DNA of 64,000 bases from Yponomeuta sedellus (GCA_934045075.1 OW203722.1:20994986-21058985), one strand, 5' to 3'; counted from the stretch's first letter, positions 1 through 10,259 are shown. The notes: generated from the letters alone by a model not told the origin. Numbers and translations are program-made.

Positions 1-34
1 AGCACGGAAACTCTAGTCTTCACATATTAGAAAT

Positions 35-198
35 TTTATTATAAACTAACTGACCCAGCGAAATTCGTACCGCCTAACAATCGATTCTTTATTTATTTTT
101 ATTTTTCCTACCGTAAGAATTAGCGAAATCGGTTCAGCTGCTCTCGAGATTTGCTTTTACTAACACATTCAGCGATTCATTTTTATATTATAGAAGAT
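35..198 (+). repeat. Dispersed repeat, second copy at 17.1-17.7 kb
   Basis: Begins near CTGACCCAGCGAAATTCGTACC and ends in a T-rich stretch plus TATTATAGAAGAT. The same sequence recurs at 17129-17214 and 17636-17713, where a family A array interrupts it. No coding potential was seen. The class is not established; the 3' end of a retroelement is possible. The rest of 199-580 is AT-rich with a degenerate trace of the family H central domain near 390-440. Confidence 0.6.
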
Positions 199-590
199 TA
201 GAACGCCATTATGGCGCAACGGTAACACAGAGAAGGGGAAAAGTCACAATGTTGCCACAGCTACAAAACATGAAGACAACTATGCTTTGTTGGGTTGCCA
301 ACACCGACGACGTGCACCAATGACTTTGTTTTCTAAGTTATACCTATACATATGTGAAGTTGTAGTATACTACAATACCTCTCGTTAACAGTAAAGGAGA
401 ACATCGTAGGAAAACGAAAAAGGAGTATCTGAGGTGTTCTCATGCCTTAGACCTTGAAATTAACAAACCGCAATAATTAAGGTGCTTAGGGCTGCTAACC
501 AGCACTGCCAATGGCAAGAACTGTAAGTTTTTTAGTGCTAAACTGTGTGTAAGTTTTTTAGAGCTAATAGTTATAAAAATAGTTGTCACA

Positions 591-668
591 TTTAAAAACC
601 TATTTAGAGGCTTTTTTAAATTTGTTCCTTAGCACGGGTTAGTGCATTAAAAATAAAAATAGTATAAC
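591..668. mobile_element. Family A SINE, minimal copy without tRNA-like core
   Basis: Only 78 bp: the family's left end (TTTAAAAACCTATTTAG) joined directly to the tail that runs from TTTGTTCCTTAGCACGG to AAAAATAAAAATAG. It is flanked by the 10-bp direct repeat AGTTGTCACA at 581-590 and 669-678. The TSD shows that this short form inserted, or was deleted after insertion with both ends intact. No promoter core remains. Confidence 0.75.
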
Positions 669-712
669 AGTTGTCACAGTTGTTGAGATTTCTCATGTTC
701 ACTTTTAAGTCC

Positions 713-1070
713 TGCGCAGACTGTGTCCCTCGGGGACAAAAGTCCCTGAATCGTAAGAAATGTCCTCCGAGTACTTTTCGCGGACACAACGCATACAGTG
801 TGCGGTGATTTGTTTCTCGGAGTGAAGCGTACGCTCTGAAAGCAAATATTCTGAGATTACATAGTGTTGTAATTTACAGGAAGTTGAAAAAGAAAAGGCG
901 TTTTAAAAGAAAACACCGAACTTTTGTCCAGTCTCTTGATGTCCTCGATAACTTCAAGGACTTTTTGTAGGGGTACTTTTAGTCCTTCGTGTGCGTTATT
1001 CGATACAATTTATAAGAGATCTATATCGACGGACAAAAAGTACCCGGGGATAGTCCCTCGTCTGCGCAGG
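713..1070. mobile_element. Possible inverted-repeat element, about 358 bp
   Basis: The ends CCTGCGCAGAC and GTCTGCGCAGG are inverted copies, followed inward by similar GTCCCTCGGGGA-type blocks. No coding frame and no clear TSD. It could be a MITE; the terminal match is short, so the call is tentative. Confidence 0.35.
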
Positions 1071-1139
1071 TCTTTAGATGAAAACGTATTATAAAATAAG
1101 TAATGTTTTTTTTCCATTGGTGGCGCTGGTTAGCGCTCC

Positions 1140-1222
1140 GAAACGCCTTAAGTCCATACTCTCTCTCTCTTTCTCTCTCTGAGAGAAGGTCTGCGCCCTA
1201 TAGTGGAACGTATATAGCCAAC
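1140..1222 (+). mobile_element. Family H SINE, 3' fragment
   Basis: Matches the 3' part of family H: a CT-rich ACTCTCTCTC run, GAGAGAAGG, then a segment ending GTGGAACGTATATAGCC. The same ending is seen at 43858-44036. The tRNA-related head is missing. Confidence 0.5.
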
Positions 1223-1294
1223 ATAAAAAAGCACCCAGCTTTTGGTTTTGTATGTTTTTATTTTGTTTTCTTTGAGAATTTCATAGAAACTTAG

Positions 1295-1418
1295 GCCCAC
1301 TTGCGTCAGCCCGGGTTAGCTGATTAGACTCGAGTTAACGGGTAAATCGATAATTTCGCATACAAAATGATCAATTTAACTAGAGTTAAATGAGCTAACC
1401 CGGGCTGACGCAAGTGGG
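1295..1418. mobile_element. Short foldback MITE
   Basis: Inverted arms of about 25 bp (CCCACTTGCGTCAGCCCGGG and its complement) enclose an AT-rich centre. ACTTAG occurs on both sides (1289-1294 and 1419-1424) and is a plausible 6-bp TSD. Non-coding; superfamily not assigned. Confidence 0.7.
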
Positions 1419-1460
1419 ACTTAGTGGCATCCTAGATGCCTAGATGTCCAAATTCCCCAA

Positions 1461-1687
1461 ATTCTTCCCGCGGGTGTCGTAAAAGGCGACTAAGGGACAC
1501 AAACCTAGGGGTGGGCAGCAGCGCCCCCTGCAGTACAATTCCACCAATCTGCGATCCCCAACCCGCATGCCCAGCGTGGGGATTATGGGCATTACCCCCC
1601 TATGATGGCACAACCTTGTGCTATGGCACTCATTAGGGGAGGGCTATGTCCAGCAGTGGACTAATATAGCCTGAAGCAGAAGAAGCA
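1461..1687 (+). mobile_element. Family G, RTE-derived non-autonomous element
   Basis: Starts ATTCTTCCCGCGGGTGTCG, contains a GC-rich block with CAGCGCCCCCTGCAG, and ends GGGGAGGGCTATGTCCAGC...ATAGCCTGAAG followed by an AGAAG tail. The head matches the sequence at the 5' end of the RTE copy near 37.8 kb and the tail matches the RTE 3' end near 36.1 kb, so it is best read as an internally deleted relative. Confidence 0.7.
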
Positions 1688-1698
1688 GATGCCTAGAT

Positions 1699-2018
1699 TA
1701 CACTATTTTTATTTTTAATGCACTAACCCGTGCTAAGGAACAAATTTAAAAACCTATTTAGAGGCTAAAAATTTCACCCATGCCGGGATTCGAACCCGCA
1801 ACCTCTGGCTATCCGTACCAGCGCTCTACCAATTGAGCCAATGGGCGACTCACGGCACTGTACGTAATACAGAGAATATTGTAAAGAGGTTCGAAATTTC
1901 ACTGATGCCGTGAGTCGCCCATTGGCTCAATTGGTAGAGCGCTGGTACGGATAGCCAGAGGTTGCGGGTTCGAATCCCGGCATGGGTGAAATTTTTAGCC
2001 TCTAAATAGGTTTTTAAA
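1699..2018. mobile_element. Family A SINE, full copy with inverted pair of tRNA-like cores
   Basis: A minus-strand core (1775-1846) faces a plus-strand core (1917-1988) across a short spacer, forming a hairpin of about 115-bp arms. The A-rich tail lies at the left, so the element reads on the minus strand. The TSD GATGCCTAGAT is at 1688-1698 and 2019-2029. Box A (TGGCTCAATTGG) and box B (GGTTCGAATCC) are intact in both cores. Confidence 0.85.
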
Positions 2019-3145
2019 GATGCCTAGATGTGCACTTTGATATTGCACAACATTGTCGTAAAAATATATTTGAAAAAATTCTGTCCTGTACTTAGTACCA
2101 TTATTGTATAATAATACGACAGTCACATTATTGTATAATTTTAAGACAGTCTATTGACTGTAATAATTAAGATGTAGCTATAGGTACTTAACTACTTTTG
2201 TTACGCATGCTGTGTGTATCTGTACCAATTAGTTATACATCTGGGTCCACATAACTTCATATATGCTGTTATCATATAAGGATGTACAATGTATGCGACG
2301 GTTCGGGGTATATTGGGGCTAAGCGACATTTTGGGCGAAAATAAACTGTGAATGCCAGTTTACTTAAAATTTTGCGCTCTTTCGAATGAGCTCACTCTCA
2401 TGTCTCTAGGTTGAATTTTATAGTCGCTTACACCCAAATCTGATGTAGTCCTCTTTTATTTTCAGTTGATCTAAACGACCAGATTTTGGCCTTTTTTTTT
2501 TAACTTGGAGCTTAGAGCCACGCAAAACGGACCTTTTTTACATATCATGGTTGCTAATGTCCTTTTTCCTTGGTGTGGCAAAAAGGATAACGGTCGCTCA
2601 TGTCGTTTTACACTATGTGTATTTCTCTGAGCGTTGGAGCTAAGGCCTTTCTTCTGTACTAGTGAAAAATCCATTACGTTGGATATATCTTTTTTCTTTG
2701 ACGAAATACATAATTTTAAGGTCACTAATGCCGTATTACTTCGCATAAACTCAATGCTACTATGGGGCTTATCCTGTTATACTCTGCACTATTTAGAAGT
2801 GCAGTGTCACTTAGCCCCAATTACCGTGCGGAAATTGAAATAGCATTGACGCTTGTCTCCAAATCGCGCGATTCATCACACCTGCAGTTGAGAATTGCAA
2901 GTCGCTTGTACCGCATTTAATATGCACTGAGATGCGACGGAGAGTGCACGTGCCGGGCGGCGTAAAATAAAATTATCCTCAAGACGTCAAAACGGCAACG
3001 TAGGTAAGTTATATCGATTGTTTGTAAATTGTTTCTAAACTAGATACACTTGTCTGGCCATAACACAATTATTTATGTACCTACTTATTAAACTCCTTTT
3101 CAGATCACGATGGATCAAAACGTTCGAAAAAGAGCATCAAATATA

Positions 3146-3570
3146 CAGAGCTGGGCACCGTTAATAAAATAGTTAACTTCGTTAATCGTTAATCAGCTAC
3201 AAAAAAAGTTAGCTTCGTTAAAAGTTAAAGCGTTACATTTCGGAAGAATTAACGCAAGTTAAAGTTAATCGTTAATCCGTTAACTATGTGTAAAATTGCA
3301 TTTTTATATCGTTGCGTTAGTGAACTTATAAAACCTGTTGGTTGGTTTAGGTTCTGGAAGTTAACAGGTTAGGAACAAAACAAAATACTTGTATAATTCA
3401 AATAAATGTGTAATTTAATCGTCGGACATAAGGTGCATATTCTCCTTCATAAACATTAACATGTTGAAGTTCTCATCCGAAAGCGAGGCTCGTTTTGGTG
3501 TTAAAATGTCTTTACCCGTGGAAAACAGACGTTCTACTGCAGCGCTTGAGGGTATAGCAGTATTGTATTT
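3146..3570 (-). pseudogene. hAT transposon 3' end with transposase C-terminus, left arm
   Basis: Mirror of 4420-4844. The minus strand from 3570 to 3415 encodes about 51 residues including SSAAVERLFSTG and PKRASLSDENF. This is the usual layout of the hAT C-terminal dimerisation domain (ERLFS, then kR..Ls.e). The stop is at 3415-3417. The transposon terminus CAGAGCTGGGCACC begins at 3146, after a run of GTTAA-rich subterminal repeats. The upstream coding part is missing; a family A core abuts at 3571. Confidence 0.75.
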
Positions 3571-4419
3571 GCCGGGATTCGAACCCGCAACCTCTGGCTA
3601 TCCGTACCAGCGCTCTACCAATTGAGCCAATGGGCGACTCACGGTATCAGTGAAATTTCGAACCTCTTTACAATGCTGCCTGTACGTAATACAGAGAATA
3701 TTGTAAAGAGGTTCGAAATTTCACTGGTGCCGTGAGTCGCCCATTGGCTCAATTGGTAGAGCGCTGGTACGGATAGCCAGAGGTTGCGGGTTCGAATCCC
3801 GGCATGGGTGAAATTTTTAGCCTCTAAATAGGTTTTTAAATTGGTTCCTTAGCACGGGTTAGTGCATTAAAAATAAAAATAGTGTAATCATGTGGGTACA
3901 GTGATATCGTTCCAATGTTAAACCTAACTGCAAAGTAGGTGGTCGGGGCTGTAAGTAATGCAATTTGCTTAAGTCAGATGTCGCTGCCTGTACGTAATAC
4001 AGAGAATATTGTAAAGAGGTTCGAAATTTCACTGATGCCGTGAGTCGCCCATTGGCTCAATTGGTAGAGCGCTGGTACGGATAGCCAGAGGTTGCGGGTT
4101 CGAATCCCGGCATGGGTGAAATTTTTAGCCTCTAAATAGGTTTTTAAATTTGTTCCTTAGCACGGGTTAGTGCATTAAAAATAAAAATAGTGTAATCATG
4201 TGGGTACAGTGATATCGTTCCGATGTTAAACCTAACTGCAAAGTAGGTGGTCGGGGCTGTAAGTAATGCAATTTGCTTAAGTCAGATGTCGCTGCCTGTA
4301 CGTAATACAGAGAATATTGTAAAGAGGTTCGAAATTTCACTGATGCCGTGAGTCGCCCATTGGCTCAATTGGTAGAGCGCTGGTACGGATAGCCAGAGGT
4401 TGCGGGTTCGAATCCCGGC
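3571..4419. mobile_element. Family A array: one inverted and three direct tRNA-like cores
   Basis: A minus-strand partial core lies at 3571-3635. Plus-strand cores lie at 3739-3810, 4047-4118 and 4355-4419 (the last cut). The starts of the plus cores are exactly 308 bp apart. Each unit carries the tail GCATTAAAAATAAAAATAG followed by the leader of the next unit. The outermost cores stop at the same base and join the hAT gene in both arms of the palindrome. Confidence 0.85.
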
Positions 4420-4844
4420 AAATACAATACTGCTATACCCTCAAGCGCTGCAGTAGAACGTCTGTTTTCCACGGGTAAAGACATTTTAACACCAAAACGA
4501 GCCTCGCTTTCGGACGAGAACTTCAACATGTTAATGTTTATGAAGGGGAATATGCACCTTATGTCCGACGATTAAATTACACATTTATTTGAATTATACA
4601 AGTATTTTGTTTTGTTCCTAACCTGTTAACTTCCAGAACCTAAACCAACCAACAGGTTTTATAAGTTCACTAACGCAACGATATAAAAATGCAATTTTAC
4701 ACATAGTTAACGGATTAACGATTAACTTTAACTTGCGTTAATTCTTCCGAAATGTAACGCTTTAACTTTTAACGAAGCTAACTTTTTTTGTAGCTGATTA
4801 ACGATTAACGAAGTTAACTATTTTATTAACGGTGCCCAGCTCTG
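4420..4844 (+). pseudogene. hAT transposon 3' end with transposase C-terminus, right arm
   Basis: The frame 4420-4575 encodes about 51 residues ending FMKGNMHLMSDD before TAA, preceded by SSAAVERLFSTGKDIL. This is the hAT C-terminal (dimerisation) region. After it come AT-rich subterminal sequence and GTTAAC-rich repeats, and the element ends GGTGCCCAGCTCTG at 4844. The N-terminal and catalytic parts are absent, so it cannot encode an active transposase. Confidence 0.75.
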
Positions 4845-5947
4845 TATATTTGATGCTCTTTTTCGAACGTTTTGATCCATCGTGATCTGAAAAGGAGTTT
4901 AATAAGTAGGTACATAAATAATTGTGTTATGGCCAGACAAGTGTATCTAGTTTAGAAACAATTTACAAACAATCGATATAACTTACCTACGTTGCCGTTT
5001 TGACGTCTTGAGGATAATTTTATTTTACGCCGCCCGGCACGCGCACTCTCCGTCGCATCTCAGTGCATATTAAATGCGGTACAAGCGACTTGCAATTCTC
5101 AACTGCAGGTGTGATGAATCGCGCGATTTGGAGACAAGCGTCAATGCTATTTCAGTGTAATCTGCCTAATTTGTAACTCTTTTTATTTTAAAAAATGTTT
5201 ATGTTGTCAAAATTGTTAGTAAGAACTTCCTTATCCAGCCGTAAATGGTATAAAAATGAGAATTGATTATTTTCCTTGTCGTTTATGTGTAATGCCTCGT
5301 ATTGCAAGGCTAAATAAGAAGCTTTTAATAATAAATAATATGTTACAAATTTATGTCCTTTTTGTTTCTTTCTAACTCTTAAGTAGGAACAAAAGTGATG
5401 GTTTGGACTCTTTGCTTCACTAAACTGAGTGTATAATTTTGTAGTTTGAACCTTATTACCGTAATCTATGATTATGTAGAAGATCCTGTTGTTCCCTTCA
5501 ACTTAATCAATAGGAAAGCTAGAATGTTTCATATGCCTCTTTTCCTACCAATTCTTGAAATCTTAACTGTTGCAAAGGGCGTATTTCCTGTAGATGATAA
5601 TAGTACGCCGGGTTAGTTATGCTCTTTTGCCTCGAAGCCCCCCAACGTAAATCGTAGCTTATCACTCTTTACCTGGCCAATTTTATCCTGAGAAATGTCA
5701 CTTATGACCTATTACCTTGATGAAAAAAAGTAATCAAACGCGTAAGCGACATAAAACAACATCTTACACTTTGTTTGAAAGCACTACCTGAAAGAAACAG
5801 TTTTTTCCATGATAATGTTTTTTATTTTATAAAAATCGAATTATAAACAAAAAAGTTATGTCACTTTTTATGGAATTTCAAACTTTAAACTGCTCTCCTG
5901 AACATTTTGGTTTTTGTCGCTTAGCCCCAATATACCCCAAACCGTCG

Positions 5948-6237
5948 ATATGCTGTTCGTAAACCAAGATAGATAAATAAATAAATTTAAACGCAGTTCA
6001 ATGAAATGAAAAAGGTGCATTAAAAGCATGGAATTTAAACGCAATTAAATGAAATGAAAAAGATACATTCAAAGTAGCCAAACTATGTGATAATTTCGGA
6101 GACTAAATGGACCAAAAAAACTGCAAACTAATTCTTTTCAAAATACGTTAGACGATGCTATGAATTCGTGTGATTCGCAGTTCGATTGTAACGCCCTCGT
6201 CCAGTTATCATATCACGGGGCTTAAGCCCCGGGTTCT
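5948..6237. other. AT-rich stretch, nothing recognised
   Basis: Contains two imperfect copies of a short block around AAACGCARTTMAATGAAATG near 5990-6060. No gene or known element is visible. Confidence 0.4.
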
Positions 6238-6352
6238 CGTACACTAACAAGCTGTTAATCTACTGTTCTAAACCGCTGTCAATTGGCCAGAGTGCATACG
6301 AAAAAAAACGTTCATTTGACAGCTGTTAACAATAGATTAACAGCTTATTAGT
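6238..6352. mobile_element. Short imperfect foldback, about 115 bp
   Basis: The arms around ACTAACAAGCTGTTAATCTA and its near complement TAGATTAACAGCTTATTAGT enclose a short spacer. No TSD could be fixed. Likely a MITE-like remnant. From 6353 to 6872 the sequence is unremarkable; a 60-codon frame at 6668-6850 has no recognisable motif. Confidence 0.45.
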
Positions 6353-6883
6353 ATACGATAAACCGAGGGTAAGTCAATAATGCTAATATAACTATTGTAC
6401 TGACTATCTTGTCCTACATCCGCTAGAACAATATGGTGTATTTGCTGAATAATCATTGAATTTAAAGTGTATATCGGCTAGAACAAGCTGTCGTGGTGTC
6501 GTGCTGAGTTAACACAAAAAGTACGGAATTAAAATACAATATTCCTTGCCGAATGCGGTGGTAGCGTAGTAATGCATTATCTAGGTGAGATTCTGACCAG
6601 GTGGCTCGTAATAAAAGTCTAGAAGCCTTTATTTTCTAAGCACTAAGCACTTAGCGGGCTGCATTCTTTGGCTATAAATTGTGCCTCGTGGAAAGAAGTA
6701 TGGGCAATTATTGGGAGATGCCGTGTGTTTAATATCAAACTTTATGGTACATTGATGCTAGATAAGTTAATGTGGCTGTATATTTTTATCGCTGCAGCCG
6801 TTGGCAGTCTGTTGAAAGTTAAAGCAAACTATCTTGTGAATTCGATGTAGATATTTAAAAAGTGTTTACAGGTATAATATATT

Positions 6884-7178
6884 TTAAAAACCTATTTAGA
6901 GGCTAAAAATTCCACCCATACCGGGATTCGAACCCGCGACCTCAGGCTATCCGTGCCAGTGCTCTTTCCAACTGAGCTAACAGGCGACTCACCGGCATCA
7001 GTGAAATTTTGAACTTCTTTACAATATTCTCTGTGTTACGTACAGGCAGCGACATATGGCTGAAGTAATTTGCATCACTTGCAGCCCCGAGTACCCACTT
7101 TGCAGTTAGGTTTTTACATAAATAAATAGGTTTCAAAATTGTCCTTTAGCACGGGTTACTGCGTTAGAAATAATTAGA
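6884..7178 (-). mobile_element. Family A SINE, single-core copy with TSD
   Basis: Left end TTTAAAAACCTATTT-type, minus-strand core at 6913-6985, the usual spacer (AATATTCTCTG, TACAGGCAGCGACAT), then directly the tail with TTTAGCACGGGTTACTGCG. TSD TATAATATATT is at 6873-6883 and 7179-7189. The second core seen in other copies is absent. Core substitutions suggest it is older than the copies at 1.7 and 3.7 kb. Confidence 0.8.
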
Positions 7179-7218
7179 TATAATATATTGATATACACAC
7201 GCAACACAATCACACGAA

Positions 7219-7272
7219 GCGCTCTTGGCCTATAGTTGGAACCGAGTGATTGGAATCAATCACTTGGGCTAA
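7219..7272 (+). mobile_element. Family E (5S-derived) SINE, 5' fragment
   Basis: Matches the first about 55 bp of family E (GAACCGAGTGATTGGAATC) and then diverges. A fuller copy begins 200 bp downstream. The interval 7273-7477 shows nothing I can name. Confidence 0.55.
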
Positions 7273-7477
7273 AACGTGGAGAAAAGGACCAATCTAACGT
7301 CATTTAATTTTGTACAAAAATAGTATGGCGCTCTCCGGCTGGAATGGATCCCACGTCCTCCCTATCAGTAGTCAAATATTTAACCGCTGTGCCAACGAGA
7401 AAATCAATAACTTAGGGGGTAGGTATCACCCACCAATCTCAACCATCTATAAGAGGGAAATAGGAGACTCGGCTGAA

Positions 7478-7842
7478 GCGCTCGTGGCCTGGTTGAACCG
7501 AGTAATTGGAATCAATCACTTGAGTTAAGCAACAACAGGCGCGGCCAGATGGAAAATGGGTAACCGTCCGTGATTACCGCGAGTGGTATTTTCCAAGTGC
7601 TTCCGTACTTCGCAAGGCACGTTAAGCCGTTGGTGCCGGCTATCGTGTAATGACAGTCGTTAAGTCATGGCTTAGGCTATGGGCGGCTTGATAACTTCTG
7701 ACAGTAAAACCCGCCACCGTCTTACAATCCTCTACCAACCCGGACTTGGCCCCCATGGTGGAGTATGGCCTAGTCTTCCTGCGATGCTGTAGAAGATTCG
7801 TGCTCCAGCAGTGGAGTCATACAAGGGTTGATAACGAGGCGA
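7478..7842 (+). mobile_element. Family E (5S-derived) SINE, near full length
   Basis: Head with GAGTTAAGCAACAACAGGCG resembles the internal promoter region of insect 5S rRNA; the body has GCCGTTGGTGCCGGC and a 3' part ending CATACAAGGGTTGATA. Substitutions are more numerous than in the copies at 30.1 and 38.7 kb, so it is probably older. Confidence 0.75.
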
Positions 7843-8165
7843 TTCGGCCATTACCAACCAAAGGTATTTTATATTAGTCGTTTATTACATCATGTTTGAT
7901 GCAGAATAGGAAAACTAAAATCCAGGTCAAATTTCACGGTAATTTGGAAGTTAATGATCCGTTGGGATCGGTAAGATTTGAGGAAATTTCTAATTTATGG
8001 AGCCTGCTCATAATTTCCTCGAGGCATTCCAGATAATTTAATCAACAGATTCCGAATAAACTCGAAGGCAAACTGAAATTATTTTACCTGGAAATAAATA
8101 AGTGCCCGGAATATTCTATTAATTAATTGCAAAGCATATTGTAATTTATGACTGCACAACGCTAA
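7843..8165. other. No gene or repeat recognised
   Basis: AT-rich sequence without a supported frame or a clear repeat. Confidence 0.4.
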
Positions 8166-8292
8166 TTTCTCTAACCGTGAAGGAAAACATCGTGAGGAAA
8201 CCTAAGTGTCTGAGGTTTTAATATAATTAAGCTCATACTCTCTGTCTGGAACGGGGCATGTGCCCTGAAGTGAGACGTTTATGCCTATAAAG
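8166..8292 (+). mobile_element. Family H SINE, 5'-truncated
   Basis: Contains the central block GAAGGAAAACATCGTGAGG also found at 43.9 kb and, on the other strand, at 12.87 kb. It continues through a CATACTCTCTGTCTGG segment to the GTGAGACGTTTATGCC end. The tRNA-related head is missing or unrecognisable. Confidence 0.6.
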
Positions 8293-8295
8293 TTT

Positions 8296-9069
8296 AGGGG
8301 TGGCCGACTTGATTAGACCCAAGATCTACTGTTTACTGACGAAAACCTCTACGATCTACCAATTACAGTACTACACATCATAAAAGTCCCTTCGGGAATC
8401 TTCGTTCGCGCAGACTAGGAAGAAGTGTAACGAAAGTACCCAAAGCTATAAGCACATTCAACATGATCTTTAACCGATACGGTTAAGGTGCAGAATTGAT
8501 TGCCGCAGTAGCGCTACCTATTTCGCTTACGCTAATATTGCCAAACTAATAGTCACCTGCATCGATGACGTTGAATCAACCAATAGCAACAAAGGCGCGC
8601 GGCCTGCCATAAAATGAAACTATCTGATTGGTCGATCAACTTGCCGCACATCCAAAATTTGGTCATTTGCGCAGGTACATCCGCGGGACTCATTTCTTGT
8701 GTAGCACTGTATATACTTCTTGAAATATTGAATGGAACAGCATAGTTCAGTACACAATAATTATGTGGTATTTTTTATTTTATTAAGGAAAACATAAAAC
8801 TGAAAATTATTCTTAGTAACTACTTATTTATATTAGTGTGAGCATTGCGTCTGACCATCTTCCGCTAGATTAGCAAAATCGGGTTCATAGTTGGAAATTG
8901 CCAACCTTAAAGAATCCAATGTTTGAGCGTCTGTCAAGCGAGAACGGTGTTTATTTTTTGTTTGTTTTAAGTAGGAAAATGCTGACTCACACAAATATGC
9001 TGAATCAAAACACAAATGCAGTCGTTCAACACATGTTTTCAAATTTAGATATTTATGGTTGGACACCAA
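8296..9069 (-). pseudogene. hAT-like transposon remnant with transposase C-terminus
   Basis: The minus frame 9069-8833 (78 residues, TGA/TAA-type end) contains ESAFSYLKQTKNKHRSRLT and ends SNYEPDFANL...SH. This is the pattern of C-termini of hAT-derived proteins of the SCAND3/ZBED5 type. The left boundary near 8296 (AGGGGTGGCCGACTTGATT) resembles hAT terminal repeats. The rest of the gene is missing upstream of 9069. It belongs to a different hAT lineage from the fragment at 4.4 kb. Boundaries are approximate. Confidence 0.6.
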
Positions 9070-9206
9070 TGCTATGTTTATGCAACGTGTATAACATAAG
9101 ACGAATCGAATCTAATCACAAGTTTGAGAAATTCGAAAGGGAGAAGAGAAAACCGTGAGGAAACCTGAGTGTCTGAGATGTTTACAAAACAATAACACAA
9201 TCTCTT

Positions 9207-9371
9207 GTGCTGGTCCCGAACTAGGATACTCTGTGATATGGTAACCAGACAAGACTCACGAGTGCTGGTCCTAAACTAGGATACTCCGTGATGTGGTAAC
9301 CAGACAAGAATCACGAGTGCTAGTCCTAAACTAGGATACTCTGTGATATGGTAACCATACATGAACATAAC
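9207..9371 (+). repeat. 55-bp tandem repeat, three copies
   Basis: Units start at 9207, 9262 and 9317, each with GTGCTGGTCC..AACTAGGATACTC and GTGATATGGTAACCAGACAAG. The same motif occurs singly at 22.05, 22.43, 62.6 and 63.2 kb, so this is a local expansion of part of a dispersed repeat. Confidence 0.75.
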
Positions 9372-9518
9372 AAACTTGGCAAAACACCCACACTGGGACC
9401 AATTGCACAAAGTAAGGTGGCCCACAGCGAGTATCGAACCGTGGTGGTTTCTATGAGTGCTGTTATGTACCAAAACTGAGGTCACCCTAGCGGTCTATCA
9501 CGCTTGACTACCAAACTT
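9372..9518 (-). mobile_element. tRNA-related SINE fragment
   Basis: On the minus strand a degenerate tRNA-like stretch can be read: a GATAGACCGCTAGGGTG-like A-box side and CGGTTCGATACTCGC as B-box/T-arm. It probably belongs with the 55-bp repeat to its left as one eroded SINE. Confidence 0.4.
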
Positions 9519-9726
9519 GACGACCTCTGTGACGCAGCGGTAGCGCGTCTGCCTACCATGCAAGAGGTCCCGGGTTCGAATCCCGGCTGGGAACAAAAAA
9601 AGAAGCCCCGGTCTTGGATGTTTACATGTTTGTGATGTCGTTGTTTCTAGTTCCCACGACACAGGGTATCCTAGTGCGGAGTCAGAAGCAATGTACGTGC
9701 TTGTATGTAAATGTTATGTTATGTTA
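9519..9726 (+). mobile_element. Family B SINE, full length
   Basis: tRNA-like head with box A-like TGACGCAGCGG and box B GGTTCGAATCC, then an A run, then the body CTTGGATGTTTACATG and GTTTCTAGTTCCCACGAC, ending in a TTATG repeat. Body and head match the copies at 14.1, 37.9, 40.6 and 44.1 kb. Confidence 0.8.
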
Positions 9727-10259
9727 AATCTAAGGACGGCCTCAGTCAATCATAACACACCACGCTAGAACACGATGTTTTTTTTCACAGTTAGCAAGTG
9801 GCATGTAGTTAAAAACGTTACTTATTTGTCTGATATTTCTTAAACGCAATTTCCATATTCTCACGTGCGCCAGTCTTAAATATTCGTGAGAGCGGGCGTA
9901 TTGTTGCCTTTTAAAGGTGGAAATATATTTTGGAAACTAAATAAAAATACCGGGGCGCACAGTCGATATGTTGCCTTTAATATGGGCAGCAGGAACTATT
10001 AGGATGTGGCCTTAGTGGGCAGCCTCTGGGTATAAACTTAGTTACTGGTTTAGACAGTTTGCGACGCTCACAATTCACGATACGCTCACGATGATTTTTA
10101 TTGACTATCCATACACTTGTATCCATCTTCACATCAACTTAAATAATAAAATGAATGCAGTGTATACCCGAATACGGAACGATAATAATTTTAGCTATAC
10201 ATACTTGTCTTCCGATTGAATTACTCTTCCAAGGTTAATGTCAATTTTTGTTGTTATGA
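9727..10259. other. No gene recognised
   Basis: AT-rich sequence without a supported frame or clear repeat boundary. Confidence 0.4.

Larger units (their letters stand above)
2836..5154. repeat. Long palindrome with 839-bp arms
   Basis: Left arm 2836-3674 and right arm 4316-5154 have equal length and differ at only about four positions I could spot. From outside in, each arm holds about 310 bp of unidentified flank, a hAT terminus, the end of a hAT transposase gene, and a family A core cut at the same base. The 641-bp spacer is a family A array. Two outward-facing copies of the same hAT end indicate an inverted duplication made after the SINE had inserted. Confidence 0.85.
2296..5947. mobile_element. 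Putative 3.65-kb element with ~33-bp terminal inverted repeats
   Basis: The ends 2296-2328 and 5915-5947 are inverted copies with one or two mismatches around GTATATTGGGGCTAAGCG. A shorter related motif (GTCACTTAGCCCCAA) lies at 2806-2820, so a smaller ~525-bp unit may also exist. The left part (2329-2835) and right part (5155-5914) are AT-rich and non-coding as far as I can see. The centre is filled by the palindrome at 2836-5154. The transposon superfamily is unknown. Confidence 0.5.

Noticed and set aside
1917..1988. tRNA-like cores of family A as functional tRNA genes
   Set aside because: The anticodon loop reads ACGGATA, lacking the usual U33; the last acceptor pair is mismatched; and the cores sit in repeated SINE units with shared flanks. 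They are SINE parts, not tRNA genes.
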